Assembly: GCA_900107365.1 (NCBI GenBank)
Contig: FNPS01000008.1
Location: 124,001 to 188,000 of the forward strand
Direction of reading: 5' to 3'
Length of the DNA: 64,000 nt
Origin: Flavobacterium aquidurense
GTDB lineage: Bacteria; Bacteroidota; Bacteroidia; Flavobacteriales; Flavobacteriaceae
Part shown: positions 46,164 through 55,161 of the stretch, one piece after another
Numbering within the stretch: position 1 is the first letter of the stretch
Layout: each line of letters begins with the position of its first letter
Program-made: the position numbers and the translations under genes
The notes under the pieces: model-generated
Told to the model about the DNA's origin: nothing
Database searches by the model: none
What the model saw: only the letters and a program-made list of their open reading frames with translations

Positions 46164-48074
46164 ATGAGTTATTATAAAATTGAAAATTTAGAACAATATT
46201 TTAAACATTACAATAAGTCAATAAGAGAACCAAGGAAATTCTGGGGAAAAATAGCTGAAGAAAATTTTACTTGGTACCAACAATGGGAAAAAGTAGTTGA
46301 TTTTAATATGGCTGATGCTGAAGTAAAATGGTTTACTGAAGCTAAAGTTAATATTACAAAAAACTGTATCGATAGACATTTAAGCAAAAGAGGAGAAAAG
46401 ACGGCAATTATTTTTGAACCGAATGATCCTTCTGAAGAAGCTTTACATATAACATATAACGAACTTTACGAAAGAGTTTCAAAAATGGCGAATGTTTTGC
46501 GTGAGCAAGGAGTTCGTAAAGGAGACAGAGTTTGTATTTACTTACCAATGATTCCTGAATTGGCTGTTGCTGTTTTGGCTTGTGCGAGAATAGGGGCAAT
46601 TCACTCCGTAATTTTTGCTGGATTCTCTGCTTCTGCCGTTTCTGCAAGAATCAATGATTGCGAATGTAAAATGGTAATTACATCTGATGGAGGTTACAGA
46701 GGGAATAAAACTATTGACTTGAAAGGAATTGTTGACGAAGCATTAGATTCTTGTCCATCAGTTTCTAAAGTTTTGGTGGTTAAAAGAACTCAGACTGAAA
46801 TTAAAATGAAAGAAGGTCGTGACCAATGGTTGCAACCATTATTAGATGTAGCGCTGGATAACAGCGTTGCTGAAATTATGGATGCTGAAGATCCTCTGTT
46901 TATCTTGTATACTTCTGGTTCTACAGGAAAACCAAAAGGTATGGTTCATACTACTGCAGGTTATATGGTTTATACGGCCTATACTTTTAAAAATGTTTTC
47001 AGTCACGAAGAAAATGATATTTTCTGGTGTACTGCTGATATTGGTTGGATTACGGGTCACTCCTATATTTTATATGGTCCATTGTTGAACGGAGGAACAA
47101 CTGTTATTTTTGAAGGTGTTCCATCTTATCCGGATTTTAGCCGTTTTTGGGATATCATCGAAAAACATAAAATCACACAATTTTATACAGCTCCAACAGC
47201 AATTCGTTCGTTAGCAAAAGAAAGTTTAGATTATATTCAAAAATATCCTCTAAAATCACTAAAAGTTATTGGATCTGTTGGAGAACCAATTAACGAAGAG
47301 GCTTGGCACTGGTTTAATGACCACGTTGGAGATAAAAGATGTCCTGTGGTTGATACCTGGTGGCAAACAGAAACTGGTGGAATCATGATTTCTCCAATTG
47401 CTTTCGTAACACCAACAAAACCAACGTATGCAACTTTACCATTACCTGGAATTCAACCTGTTTTAATGGATGAAAAACGTAATGAGATTGAAGGAAATCA
47501 AGTAGTTGGAAGTTTATGTATTAAATTTCCCTGGCCCGGAATTGCCAGAACTATTTGGGGAGATCACGATCGTTATAAAGAAACTTATTTCTCTGCTTTC
47601 CCTGGAAAATATTTTACAGGAGATGGTGCACTTAGGGATGAAGTTGGTTACTACAGAATTACCGGTAGAGTAGATGACGTGGTTATCGTTTCTGGACACA
47701 ATTTAGGAACAGCTCCTATCGAGGATGCAATTAACGAGCATCAGGCTGTTGCAGAATCTGCAATTGTTGGTTTCCCACATGAAATTAAAGGAAATGCTCT
47801 TTATGGTTATGTAATCTTAAAAGAAACTGGAGAAGTTAGAAATAAAGAAAACCTAACTAAAGAGATTAATCAATATATTGCAGACCACATTGGGCCAATT
47901 GCTAAACTAGATAAAATTCAGTTTGTTTCTGGTTTACCAAAAACACGTTCCGGAAAAATTATGCGTAGAATTTTACGTAAAATTGCTGAAGGAGATTTTT
48001 CTAATTTTGGAGATACTTCGACATTATTAAATCCTGAAATTGTTGAAGAAATTATGAAAGAAAGAATTTCTTAA
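46164..48074 (+). CDS. acs: Acetyl-coenzyme A synthetase Acs
   Basis: This 636-residue ligase activates acetate to acetyl-CoA through acetyl-AMP. Motifs in order: the ATP-binding loop YTSGSTGKPKGMVHT, the WWQTETGG substrate/ATP motif, GDGALRDEVGYYRITGRVDD, and the C-terminal catalytic lysine in KTRSGKIMRR, which is the site of regulatory acetylation in this family. The open frame extends 87 bases upstream from 46077, but that part has no similarity and is very AT-rich. The ATG at 46164 gives the normal N-terminus and length. Confidence 0.96.
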   Translation: MSYYKIENLEQYFKHYNKSIREPRKFWGKIAEENFTWYQQWEKVVDFNMADAEVKWFTEAKVNITKNCIDRHLSKRGEKTAIIFEPNDPSEEALHITYNELYERVSKMANVLREQGVRKGDRVCIYLPMIPELAVAVLACARIGAIHSVIFAGFSASAVSARINDCECKMVITSDGGYRGNKTIDLKGIVDEALDSCPSVSKVLVVKRTQTEIKMKEGRDQWLQPLLDVALDNSVAEIMDAEDPLFILYTSGSTGKPKGMVHTTAGYMVYTAYTFKNVFSHEENDIFWCTADIGWITGHSYILYGPLLNGGTTVIFEGVPSYPDFSRFWDIIEKHKITQFYTAPTAIRSLAKESLDYIQKYPLKSLKVIGSVGEPINEEAWHWFNDHVGDKRCPVVDTWWQTETGGIMISPIAFVTPTKPTYATLPLPGIQPVLMDEKRNEIEGNQVVGSLCIKFPWPGIARTIWGDHDRYKETYFSAFPGKYFTGDGALRDEVGYYRITGRVDDVVIVSGHNLGTAPIEDAINEHQAVAESAIVGFPHEIKGNALYGYVILKETGEVRNKENLTKEINQYIADHIGPIAKLDKIQFVSGLPKTRSGKIMRRILRKIAEGDFSNFGDTSTLLNPEIVEEIMKERIS

Positions 48075-48092
48075 TTCTGAAATAAATAAAAT

Positions 48093-48123
48093 AAATGCCT
48101 CTTAGTTTTAAGAGGCATTTTTG
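48093..48123. terminator. Terminator after acs
   Basis: AAATGCCTCTTA and TAAGAGGCATTT pair perfectly around GTTT, with T's beyond. It lies between acs and a convergent small gene. Confidence 0.85.
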
Positions 48124-48229
48124 CTTTATAAGACAATAGTGAATAAAAAAAGGATTTGTCTATTTTGTATTATTAGTCTATTTGTAAAAAGTACTTAAAT
48201 GCTAAAAAAAAAAGCATCTTTATTAATTG

Positions 48230-48622
48230 TTATTGTGTTATTTTTAAATTTAAATCATTTACAAAAACGAGAGGCTCCATATTACTTAAGTTAGTTAGTA
48301 ATAAAATACCATTTTTATTTTCGTTTATTCCGTTTATTTTAAAACAAAACTCATCACCGTCCTTGTCTCTAAGCGTTACAAATTCAGTACTTTCATCAGA
48401 ATAGTTTTGACAGCTGTGCGAAATAGTATATTTATACATCACTTTCATTATATCATTATTGTAATTATAAACTTTTCCATCTTGTGTAAAAATCCATTTT
48501 ATACTTCGGTTGGTATTAGAATACCAGCTTCCTAAAATACGTCGAGATGAAGGATCTTGATCTTGTGCGAAAATTGCTGAAACAAGAAATAACAAGGGTA
48601 TTATAAATAATAGCTTTTTCAT
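48230..48622 (-). CDS. Small exported lipocalin-like protein
   Basis: This 130-residue protein has a clear signal peptide (LLFLVSAIFAQD). The mature part opens with ILGSWYSNTNRSIKWIFTQD, the GxW-type start common to small Bacteroidota lipocalin-like domains, followed by alternating strands. Two cysteines could form a disulfide bond. Function unknown. Confidence 0.7.
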   Translation of the reverse strand: MKKLLFIIPLLFLVSAIFAQDQDPSSRRILGSWYSNTNRSIKWIFTQDGKVYNYNNDIMKVMYKYTISHSCQNYSDESTEFVTLRDKDGDEFCFKINGINENKNGILLLTNLSNMEPLVFVNDLNLKITQ

Positions 48623-48700
48623 AGACTTTTAATTTTAAAATAGGTTGGTCTAATATCTTTGTTACTACTTAAAACTTCGAATATTTTATATTAGATAAAG

Positions 48701-49297
48701 TTATTTTATTCCCAATCTTGATTTTAGTTTTAGAAATAAAAGCGCAATTCTATATGCATCTTCAGAGGAAGAATTTCTATCACTTTTTGGAATTTTATAG
48801 ATTTCGCATAAATCGTCCAAAGAAAACTGTTTGTCATTCACATCCATTAATTTTCTATACATGACATCAACATCCAAAGCTTCATTTTTTATTCGGCCAC
48901 AATCCAGGCGTTCTAAAGCTGAATTTAGCATTTCGATATCAAAATTAATATGATGACCAACTAAGATAGCATTTCCCAGAAAGTTTATAAAAGCTTCTAA
49001 TGCATCAGGTTCCGGCATTTTTATCATTTTACTTTCTATGATAAACTCGTTCGAAAGTCCGTTATCCTGCAGGTATTTATATTGCAACAAAACCGATTCA
49101 AAATTATCTTTAATTACAATACCATCGTCAATAACTGAAAATGCTCCCAGAGATAAAATAACATCTTTATCAGGATTTAATCCTGAAGTTTCAGTTGACA
49201 AAACCACGAATCGATTGGGCTTTGTCTCAAATTTTGTTAAATAGTCTTTCCAGAAATCCGGATATTCTTTATTGATATTTTTCAGCCAGTCTAGCAT
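48701..49297 (-). CDS. DnaQ-like exonuclease fold protein with altered active site
   Basis: This 198-residue protein has the RNase H-like 3'-5' exonuclease fold of DnaQ/PolC epsilon proteins. In the usual ExoI motif DxE the Asp is replaced by Ser (Ser34-Thr35-Glu36, VVLSTETSGL). In the ExoIII motif HxxxxD the His is replaced by Asn (Asn175, Asp180, SDRNSSSEDAYRIA). Only Glu36, Asp120 (HHINFDIEML) and Asp180 of the DEDDh set remain. It starts 3 bases after the nucleotidyltransferase gene and belongs with it. It is probably a non-catalytic or much altered member. In related gene pairs the exonuclease is normally intact. Confidence 0.85.
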   Translation of the reverse strand: MLDWLKNINKEYPDFWKDYLTKFETKPNRFVVLSTETSGLNPDKDVILSLGAFSVIDDGIVIKDNFESVLLQYKYLQDNGLSNEFIIESKMIKMPEPDALEAFINFLGNAILVGHHINFDIEMLNSALERLDCGRIKNEALDVDVMYRKLMDVNDKQFSLDDLCEIYKIPKSDRNSSSEDAYRIALLFLKLKSRLGIK

Positions 49298-49300
49298 ATT

Positions 49301-51217
49301 TTATGAGAATTGGGTAAGTTGAAATTTACTCTTAATTAATTCCTCAAGGTCTTTCATTGGTGTTAAAGCATTTTTCAATTTTTCCTTATCTGTTTTAGAC
49401 ATTTCTCTAAGATTGATGAATTGTCCTGAATCATCATTTTTCAATCCTTCAACAGTTCTAAATTTAGATAAAATTAAAAAAGCTTCAGCACAACTTAAGT
49501 AAATCTCTGCATTTTTAGAGTCAGTTATCGCTAACTGTTTAAATCTTAAATAGGTGTTTTTTATTCCTTTAATATTTGCATTCAAAATTAATAAACGTGC
49601 ACCATCAATCAAAGGCATTAATGCACGGGTTTTAATATCAAATTTTGTTTTATTCGGACCTTCTTCTTCTACAATGAATTTCTTGAAGAAGCTTAATGGA
49701 GAATTTCTTTTTAAAGCATCATTTCCTAGAAAGTCAAAGAATAAAGTATTGTTTACAGCATTTTTAAAAATAACATTTTCAATTACTTCTTCGATTTTTG
49801 GTTCTCCAAAAACAATTTCGTAATCAAAGAAAATACTACTCAAATCATTGCTGTTTTCACCTGGAGTATTCATCCAGCTGTTGTATTGTTTTGTCCAGTC
49901 TGTCAGTGATTTACACCATAACATATTGCTTCCCATATGACCATTTGGGCAGTACTCGTAACCTACTTTTTCTAAGATAGCAGTTGTTCTTTTTGCTAAT
50001 CTTAAAAAGTAATCTTTTGTTTCTCTGTATTTTTCCGGAGTAACATCTTCAAAAATTAAAATACTATCCTGGTCAGTTAGTAAAAGTTGTTCTTTACGAC
50101 CCTGGCTACCAATACTTAACCATGCAAATCGGGCAGGAGGTGAGCCTAAGTCTAAAATTGATAATTCAACGGCACGTTTAATAATAGCAAGATTAATTTC
50201 ACTGGCAATATTACTGATATGTGAAATTGGAATGTTTTTCTGAATTGAGTTCTGAATCAAATCAGACAAACGATCACGTATTTGTTTTAAATCTTTAGGA
50301 AGCTGAGAACGCTTGATTTCTTTGATCAAAACACCAGGATTACTGGCTTGAGCAACAATCAAATCATGCTCAGAAATAATTCCTTTAACAGCAGATTTAT
50401 TTGTACCATCCTTAGTAACACATAAATGCGTTACATTATGCTTTAACATCAATAATTGTGCTTCAGCAAGTGACACGTTTTCAATTACAGTAACTACTGG
50501 CGAAGACATAATCTTATCAATGGTTTCCGTAATAGGATAACGGCCTGTGGCAATTTTAGATGATAAATCTGCAGCAGTAACAATACCAATTGGTTTGTTT
50601 TTTTCGCACACAATAATGTTATCAACCATAGCCTCAGTCATTAATATGGCAACATCTTTAACAACATGGCTAGCTTCAGTAGTTAAAGGTGAATTATTAT
50701 AACTAAGCGATTGAATATATTGCATTTCAGATTGCTGATCTACATAGAATGAAGTATCAGAAATCAATTTTCCGTTTGAATTTACACTATCTTTTGTATG
50801 TCTTGAATTTACAGCAAAACTTTCCAGTAAAAAGTTTAAAACATCAGAATTATTAGCTACAAAAGGTCTAAAAACAGCGATTGGAATAGCATATACAATA
50901 CTTTCCTCGCGTGCTTTCGCAGTCATCATATAGTTATTTTTGGCAAAAAATGGTCTTAAGCCAAAAATATCTCCTTCGTGACATTTATTGATAATTGTCT
51001 CTTCAGCATCAGCAATTGTAGTCAAATTTATGACACCAGATGCCACAACATAAAAACTATCATGAAGTACGTCGTTGTTTTGAAACAATACAGTATGCTT
51101 TTCTAAATTTAGCACTCTGATGTTAGTAGCAATATCAGATAATTCCTGAAAAGTCAAATTATCAAATGGCGGGTATTCTTTTAAAAAATCGGCAATATGC
51201 TCAGCAATTGTATTCAT
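49301..51217 (-). CDS. cNMP-binding / CBS / DUF294 nucleotidyltransferase-like protein
   Basis: This 638-residue protein has four parts. A cyclic-nucleotide-binding domain comes first (about residues 5-125, HEGDIFGLRPF). Two CBS domains follow (about 165-300, IVTAADLSS and GIISEHDLIVA). The third is a DUF294 putative nucleotidyltransferase with the motif IGSQGRKEQLLLTDQDS (about 370-395), and the fourth a C-terminal helical substrate-binding domain. Such proteins are thought to be nucleotide-sensing signal-transduction nucleotidyltransferases. The exonuclease-like gene follows at once, so the two are transcribed and probably work together. Confidence 0.93.
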   Translation of the reverse strand: MNTIAEHIADFLKEYPPFDNLTFQELSDIATNIRVLNLEKHTVLFQNNDVLHDSFYVVASGVINLTTIADAEETIINKCHEGDIFGLRPFFAKNNYMMTAKAREESIVYAIPIAVFRPFVANNSDVLNFLLESFAVNSRHTKDSVNSNGKLISDTSFYVDQQSEMQYIQSLSYNNSPLTTEASHVVKDVAILMTEAMVDNIIVCEKNKPIGIVTAADLSSKIATGRYPITETIDKIMSSPVVTVIENVSLAEAQLLMLKHNVTHLCVTKDGTNKSAVKGIISEHDLIVAQASNPGVLIKEIKRSQLPKDLKQIRDRLSDLIQNSIQKNIPISHISNIASEINLAIIKRAVELSILDLGSPPARFAWLSIGSQGRKEQLLLTDQDSILIFEDVTPEKYRETKDYFLRLAKRTTAILEKVGYEYCPNGHMGSNMLWCKSLTDWTKQYNSWMNTPGENSNDLSSIFFDYEIVFGEPKIEEVIENVIFKNAVNNTLFFDFLGNDALKRNSPLSFFKKFIVEEEGPNKTKFDIKTRALMPLIDGARLLILNANIKGIKNTYLRFKQLAITDSKNAEIYLSCAEAFLILSKFRTVEGLKNDDSGQFINLREMSKTDKEKLKNALTPMKDLEELIKSKFQLTQFS

Positions 51218-51634
<417 letters not shown>

Positions 51635-51808
51635 CTAATTGATCTTCGTGAGAATTGTTTCTTTCGGAACTAAATCTGCACCACCACGTTTATTGAATTC
51701 TAATAATCCTTCATTCACAAATAAAACCGCACTTGCTGAACCATCTTTTCCTTTGATGTTTATTTGGGCTTTTTCGCCATGTGAAGCAACATGTCCTGTA
51801 ACTTCCAT
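51635..51808 (-). CDS. Hypothetical small protein
   Basis: A 57-residue frame from the ATG at 51808 (MEVTGHVASHGEKAQINIKG and so on) ends at 51635. The frame is open 33 bases further, to an ATG at 51841, but those codons sit on the terminator of the upstream gene (TATGCTTTTTTGG). No family is recognised. The peptide looks beta-rich and soluble. It may be a real small protein or the 3' part of a truncated one. Confidence 0.4.
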   Translation of the reverse strand: MEVTGHVASHGEKAQINIKGKDGSASAVLFVNEGLLEFNKRGGADLVPKETILTKIN

Positions 51809-51831
51809 GACGCCGGTAACAAATATAAACC

Positions 51832-51858
51832 AAAAAAGCATACGTTTATGGCGTATGC
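51832..51858 (-). terminator. Terminator of the 51884-52303 gene
   Basis: Read on the reverse strand, GCATACG and CGTATGC enclose a CCATAAA loop and are followed by six T's. It lies 26 bases after that gene's stop. Confidence 0.85.
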
Positions 51859-51883
51859 TCTTGTTTTGAATCTAAATAGTTGT

Positions 51884-52303
51884 TTACATTAGTTTCTTCA
51901 AAAAAACGGATTTACCGTTTAAGGAAACTTCAATTTCATTAGTTTTATCAGAAAACGTCGTTCTTAGGGCGTTTCCTTTAAAAAGCTGAACATCTCCAAA
52001 AACTTTTCCGGTTTCATCCGAAACATATTCAAATAACAATTTTTTATTGCCAGGCTCGATACCAATTTTATAACTTGAAAATTTTGTTCCTTTTAAATCG
52101 AATTGTTGTTGTGAATCGATAATTTTTCCATCAGCATAAAAATTCGTAATTGTTTTGTTTAATGTAATGTCGGGATAATACTGATTTACTTTTGTAAGCA
52201 ATGCGTATTGTTCTACATTTGCATCTTCTTGTTTAGATGTAATTGTTTGCGCAAATGAAATTGTTGTAAAAATAAGCGCTAATAGTAAAGTGATTTTTTT
52301 CAT
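51884..52303 (-). CDS. Small exported protein of unknown function
   Basis: This 139-residue protein has a typical signal peptide (TLLLALIFTTISFAQT). The mature part of about 120 residues has no cysteines and reads as alternating strands. The family is not recognised. It is transcribed alone, with its own terminator. Confidence 0.7.
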   Translation of the reverse strand: MKKITLLLALIFTTISFAQTITSKQEDANVEQYALLTKVNQYYPDITLNKTITNFYADGKIIDSQQQFDLKGTKFSSYKIGIEPGNKKLLFEYVSDETGKVFGDVQLFKGNALRTTFSDKTNEIEVSLNGKSVFLKKLM

Positions 52304-52444
52304 AATTTAAATTTTATGGTTAAAGTTTCAAAACATTTTTGAAAACTTACATAATAGCCACTTTTTGTATAAAATGGTTATTATATCTAACAAGATAGTA
52401 AATATTAATTGATATTTTAAATTAAAAAGCAATTTTTTAAGAAA

Positions 52445-53674
52445 ATGACAACAAAAAAATATATTCAACTCATCCTTATTTTAGGTTCTTTAACAGCGCT
52501 TGGTCCTTTTTCAATCGATATGTATTTGCCAGGTTTTGCAGGTATTGCTAAGGATTTACATACTACTGTGGCCAAAGTATCAATGAGTTTGTCAAGTTAT
52601 TTTATTGGAATTTCCGCCGGACAATTACTTTATGGGCCTTTGTTGGATCGTTTTGGAAGAAAAAAACCTTTATTTATTGGTTTAATGGTCTATATTCTTG
52701 CTTCTTTAGGCTGTATATATGTTAATAATATTGATACTTTTATCTTTTTACGTTTTATCCAGGCTATTGGAAGCTGTGCTGCAACTGTAGCTTCAGTAGC
52801 AATGGTTCGTGATTTGTTCCCTGTAAAAGATATACCGAAAGTATTTTCTTTACTAATGCTTGTTCTTGGACTTTCGCCTATGTTAGCACCAACAATTGGT
52901 GGTTATGTAACAGAAGATTTTGGATGGCACATTGTGTTCCTTATATTAATGTGTATGGGAATAGCGATTTTAATTGCTTCACAGGTTGGTTTGCCTAATT
53001 CTTATAAAGCAGATACCTCAATTTCACTAAAGCCGAAACCAATTATTTCTAATTTTATGAAAGTACTAAAAGAACCTCAGTTTTACACCTACGCGTTTAC
53101 TGGTTCGATAGCTTTTTCCGGATTGTTTACTTACGTAGCGGCCTCTCCTATTGTTTTTATGGACATTTACCATGTCGATGCCAAAACATACGGATGGATC
53201 TTTGCTTTTATGTCTGTAAGTTTTATTGGTTCAAGCCAGTTAAATTCTCTTTTATTAAAGAAATTTTCTAGTGAACAAATGATTTTGGCAGCTTTGATCT
53301 CGCAATCTGCAATCAGTATTGTTTTCTTGCTACTTTCAGTGAATAATCTTTTGGGACTGTACGAAACCATTGCAATGTTATTTTTGTTTTTAGGTTGTTT
53401 GGGAATTTCAAACCCAAATACTGCCGGGTTAACAATGGCTCCTTTTGCTAAAAATGCCGGAAGTGCTTCTGCTTTAATGGGTGCAATTCAATTAGGTTTG
53501 GGCGCATTAGCTTCTTTTGCAGTTGGCGTTTTTGTTAAAGATTCTGTGGCTCCAATGGTTCTTATTATGACGGTGACGACTTTAATTGCGCTTGTTGTTT
53601 TGAATATAGGTAAAAGGTTTATTAAAGAAAAAGTAGAAGTTTCTATAGAGGATGATATGGTGGTTGGGCATTAG
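52445..53674 (+). CDS. Bcr/CflA-type MFS drug exporter
   Basis: This 409-residue inner-membrane protein has twelve hydrophobic segments. The family signature of the drug:H+ antiporter 1 group is seen in FSIDMYLPGF, the loop motif DRFGRKKPLF, RFIQAIGSCAATVASVAMVRD, and the antiporter motif LGLSPMLAPTIGGY. It should expel small toxic compounds. The natural substrate is unknown. Confidence 0.92.
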   Translation: MTTKKYIQLILILGSLTALGPFSIDMYLPGFAGIAKDLHTTVAKVSMSLSSYFIGISAGQLLYGPLLDRFGRKKPLFIGLMVYILASLGCIYVNNIDTFIFLRFIQAIGSCAATVASVAMVRDLFPVKDIPKVFSLLMLVLGLSPMLAPTIGGYVTEDFGWHIVFLILMCMGIAILIASQVGLPNSYKADTSISLKPKPIISNFMKVLKEPQFYTYAFTGSIAFSGLFTYVAASPIVFMDIYHVDAKTYGWIFAFMSVSFIGSSQLNSLLLKKFSSEQMILAALISQSAISIVFLLLSVNNLLGLYETIAMLFLFLGCLGISNPNTAGLTMAPFAKNAGSASALMGAIQLGLGALASFAVGVFVKDSVAPMVLIMTVTTLIALVVLNIGKRFIKEKVEVSIEDDMVVGH

Positions 53675-53681
53675 GAATAAT

Positions 53682-53806
53682 AAATTACAATTTTTAAATT
53701 CCAAATTCCAATTCTTTAATAAAGTAATAGAATATAAAAAGCCAAAATCTATTAGATTTTGGCTTTTTTGTGAAGCCTGGAATTTGGAATTTAAAAATTG
53801 GAATTT
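53682..53806. repeat. Near-perfect 29-bp inverted repeat around a terminator
   Basis: The left arm 53682-53710 (AATTCCAA words) and the right arm 53778-53806 are complementary at 28 of 29 positions. They enclose the terminator at 53737-53770, and the right arm ends 3 bases before the stop of the convergent dehydrogenase gene. Confidence 0.85.
53737..53770. terminator. Bidirectional terminator between convergent genes
   Basis: AAAAGCCAAAATCTA and TAGATTTTGGCTTTTTT pair around a TT loop, with A's and T's on either side. It serves both the exporter and the dehydrogenase genes. Confidence 0.88.
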
Positions 53807-53809
53807 ATT

Positions 53810-55078
53810 TTATTCAATCTGTTGCTTTTTATCTGGTCTGATAATCATTCTAAGAGATTGATCCCTTGCAAAATAAGCTACCATCCAATTCCAAAAAGTA
53901 TTTAATCTGTTTCTATAAGTGATCAAAGAAATTAAATGGATAAACAACCAAATTACCCATGCAAAAAAGCCTTTAAAATGCCATTTTGGACTTGGTAGAT
54001 CAACAACAGCCTGATTTTTTCCTATAATTGCCATTGAGCCTTTGTCTTTGTATGCGAATGGTTTCAAAGGTTTATTTTGAACCATTGCTTTAAAGTTTTT
54101 TGCTAAATTCAAACCCTGCTGAATGGCAACCTGAGCAACCTGTGGGTGTCCGTCAGGGAATTTTGCATCTCCAGCTAAAATGGCAGTATCGCCAATAGCA
54201 TAAATATTCTGAAAACCGTTTACTTTATTAAATTGATCCGTTGCCATACGTCTGCCACGTCCATAACTTTCTTTCGGAATTCCGTCAAAAAGTTTAGCAG
54301 AAACACCGGCTGCCCAGATTAAGTTTTTAGTTTTAATAGTTTCGCCGTTTTCAAAAAAGACAGTATCGTCAACGTAGTCTGTAACGCGGGTGTGTAATTT
54401 AACTACAACACCCAGTTTTGTAAGCGCATCTAAAGTGTCTTTTTGAGAAGCTTCACTCATAGGAGAGAGTAGTGAGTCTCCCCCATCGACCAAATAAACA
54501 TTGCTTGCAGAGGTTTCTAATTCCGGATATTCTTTTAGTAAAATATTTTTACGCATTTCTGCAAACATTCCAGAAACTTCTACTCCGGTTGGTCCTCCTC
54601 CTGCCACAACGATCGTTAGTAATTTACGACGTTTTCTAATGTCCTTACAGATAGCTGCTTTTTCAAGGTTTTTAAGCAACGCATTCCGCATTTCGATGGC
54701 ATCATTTAAGGTTTTCATCGGAATAGCGTTTTTCATTACGTTTTCCATTCCAAAATAGCTCGTTTCAGCTCCTGTAGCGAAAACTAAATGATCGTAGGTT
54801 AGTTCTCCATTACTGAGAATTATTTTGTTTTCTTCCGGAACAACAGAAAGTAATTCTCCCAAACGAAACTGCAGGTTTTTTTTACCTGCAAAAAATTTCC
54901 TGAAAGGATAACTAATGCTTGAAGGCTCTAAAAATGCAGTTGCAACCTGATATATAAGTGGAGGGAAAAAGTTATAATTGTTTTTGTCTACAAGTGTTAC
55001 CTGTATCTGAGGATGGTTGACAAGCTCTTTTGCGAGATTGATGCCTGCAAAGCCACCTCCTATAATGACTATCTTCAT
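53810..55078 (-). CDS. NADH:quinone oxidoreductase, type II (NDH-2-like)
   Basis: This 422-residue flavoprotein has two Rossmann motifs: an N-terminal FAD-binding VIIGGGFAGINLAKEL and an NAD-binding VVAGGGPTGVEVSGMFAE near residue 160. Other hallmarks are YQVATAFLEPSSISYPFR and AIGDTAILAG. A C-terminal amphipathic and hydrophobic tail (FFAWVIWLFIHLISL) attaches it to the membrane. It passes electrons from NADH to quinone without pumping protons. The specific acceptor is inferred from the family. Confidence 0.92.
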   Translation of the reverse strand: MKIVIIGGGFAGINLAKELVNHPQIQVTLVDKNNYNFFPPLIYQVATAFLEPSSISYPFRKFFAGKKNLQFRLGELLSVVPEENKIILSNGELTYDHLVFATGAETSYFGMENVMKNAIPMKTLNDAIEMRNALLKNLEKAAICKDIRKRRKLLTIVVAGGGPTGVEVSGMFAEMRKNILLKEYPELETSASNVYLVDGGDSLLSPMSEASQKDTLDALTKLGVVVKLHTRVTDYVDDTVFFENGETIKTKNLIWAAGVSAKLFDGIPKESYGRGRRMATDQFNKVNGFQNIYAIGDTAILAGDAKFPDGHPQVAQVAIQQGLNLAKNFKAMVQNKPLKPFAYKDKGSMAIIGKNQAVVDLPSPKWHFKGFFAWVIWLFIHLISLITYRNRLNTFWNWMVAYFARDQSLRMIIRPDKKQQIE

Positions 55079-55161
55079 ATATGTTGTCGATTAAGTAGGT
55101 TTTATAAAAATTTACCTTATAAATATACAACATAAATTGGAAAAGTCATTTACCCGAAATG

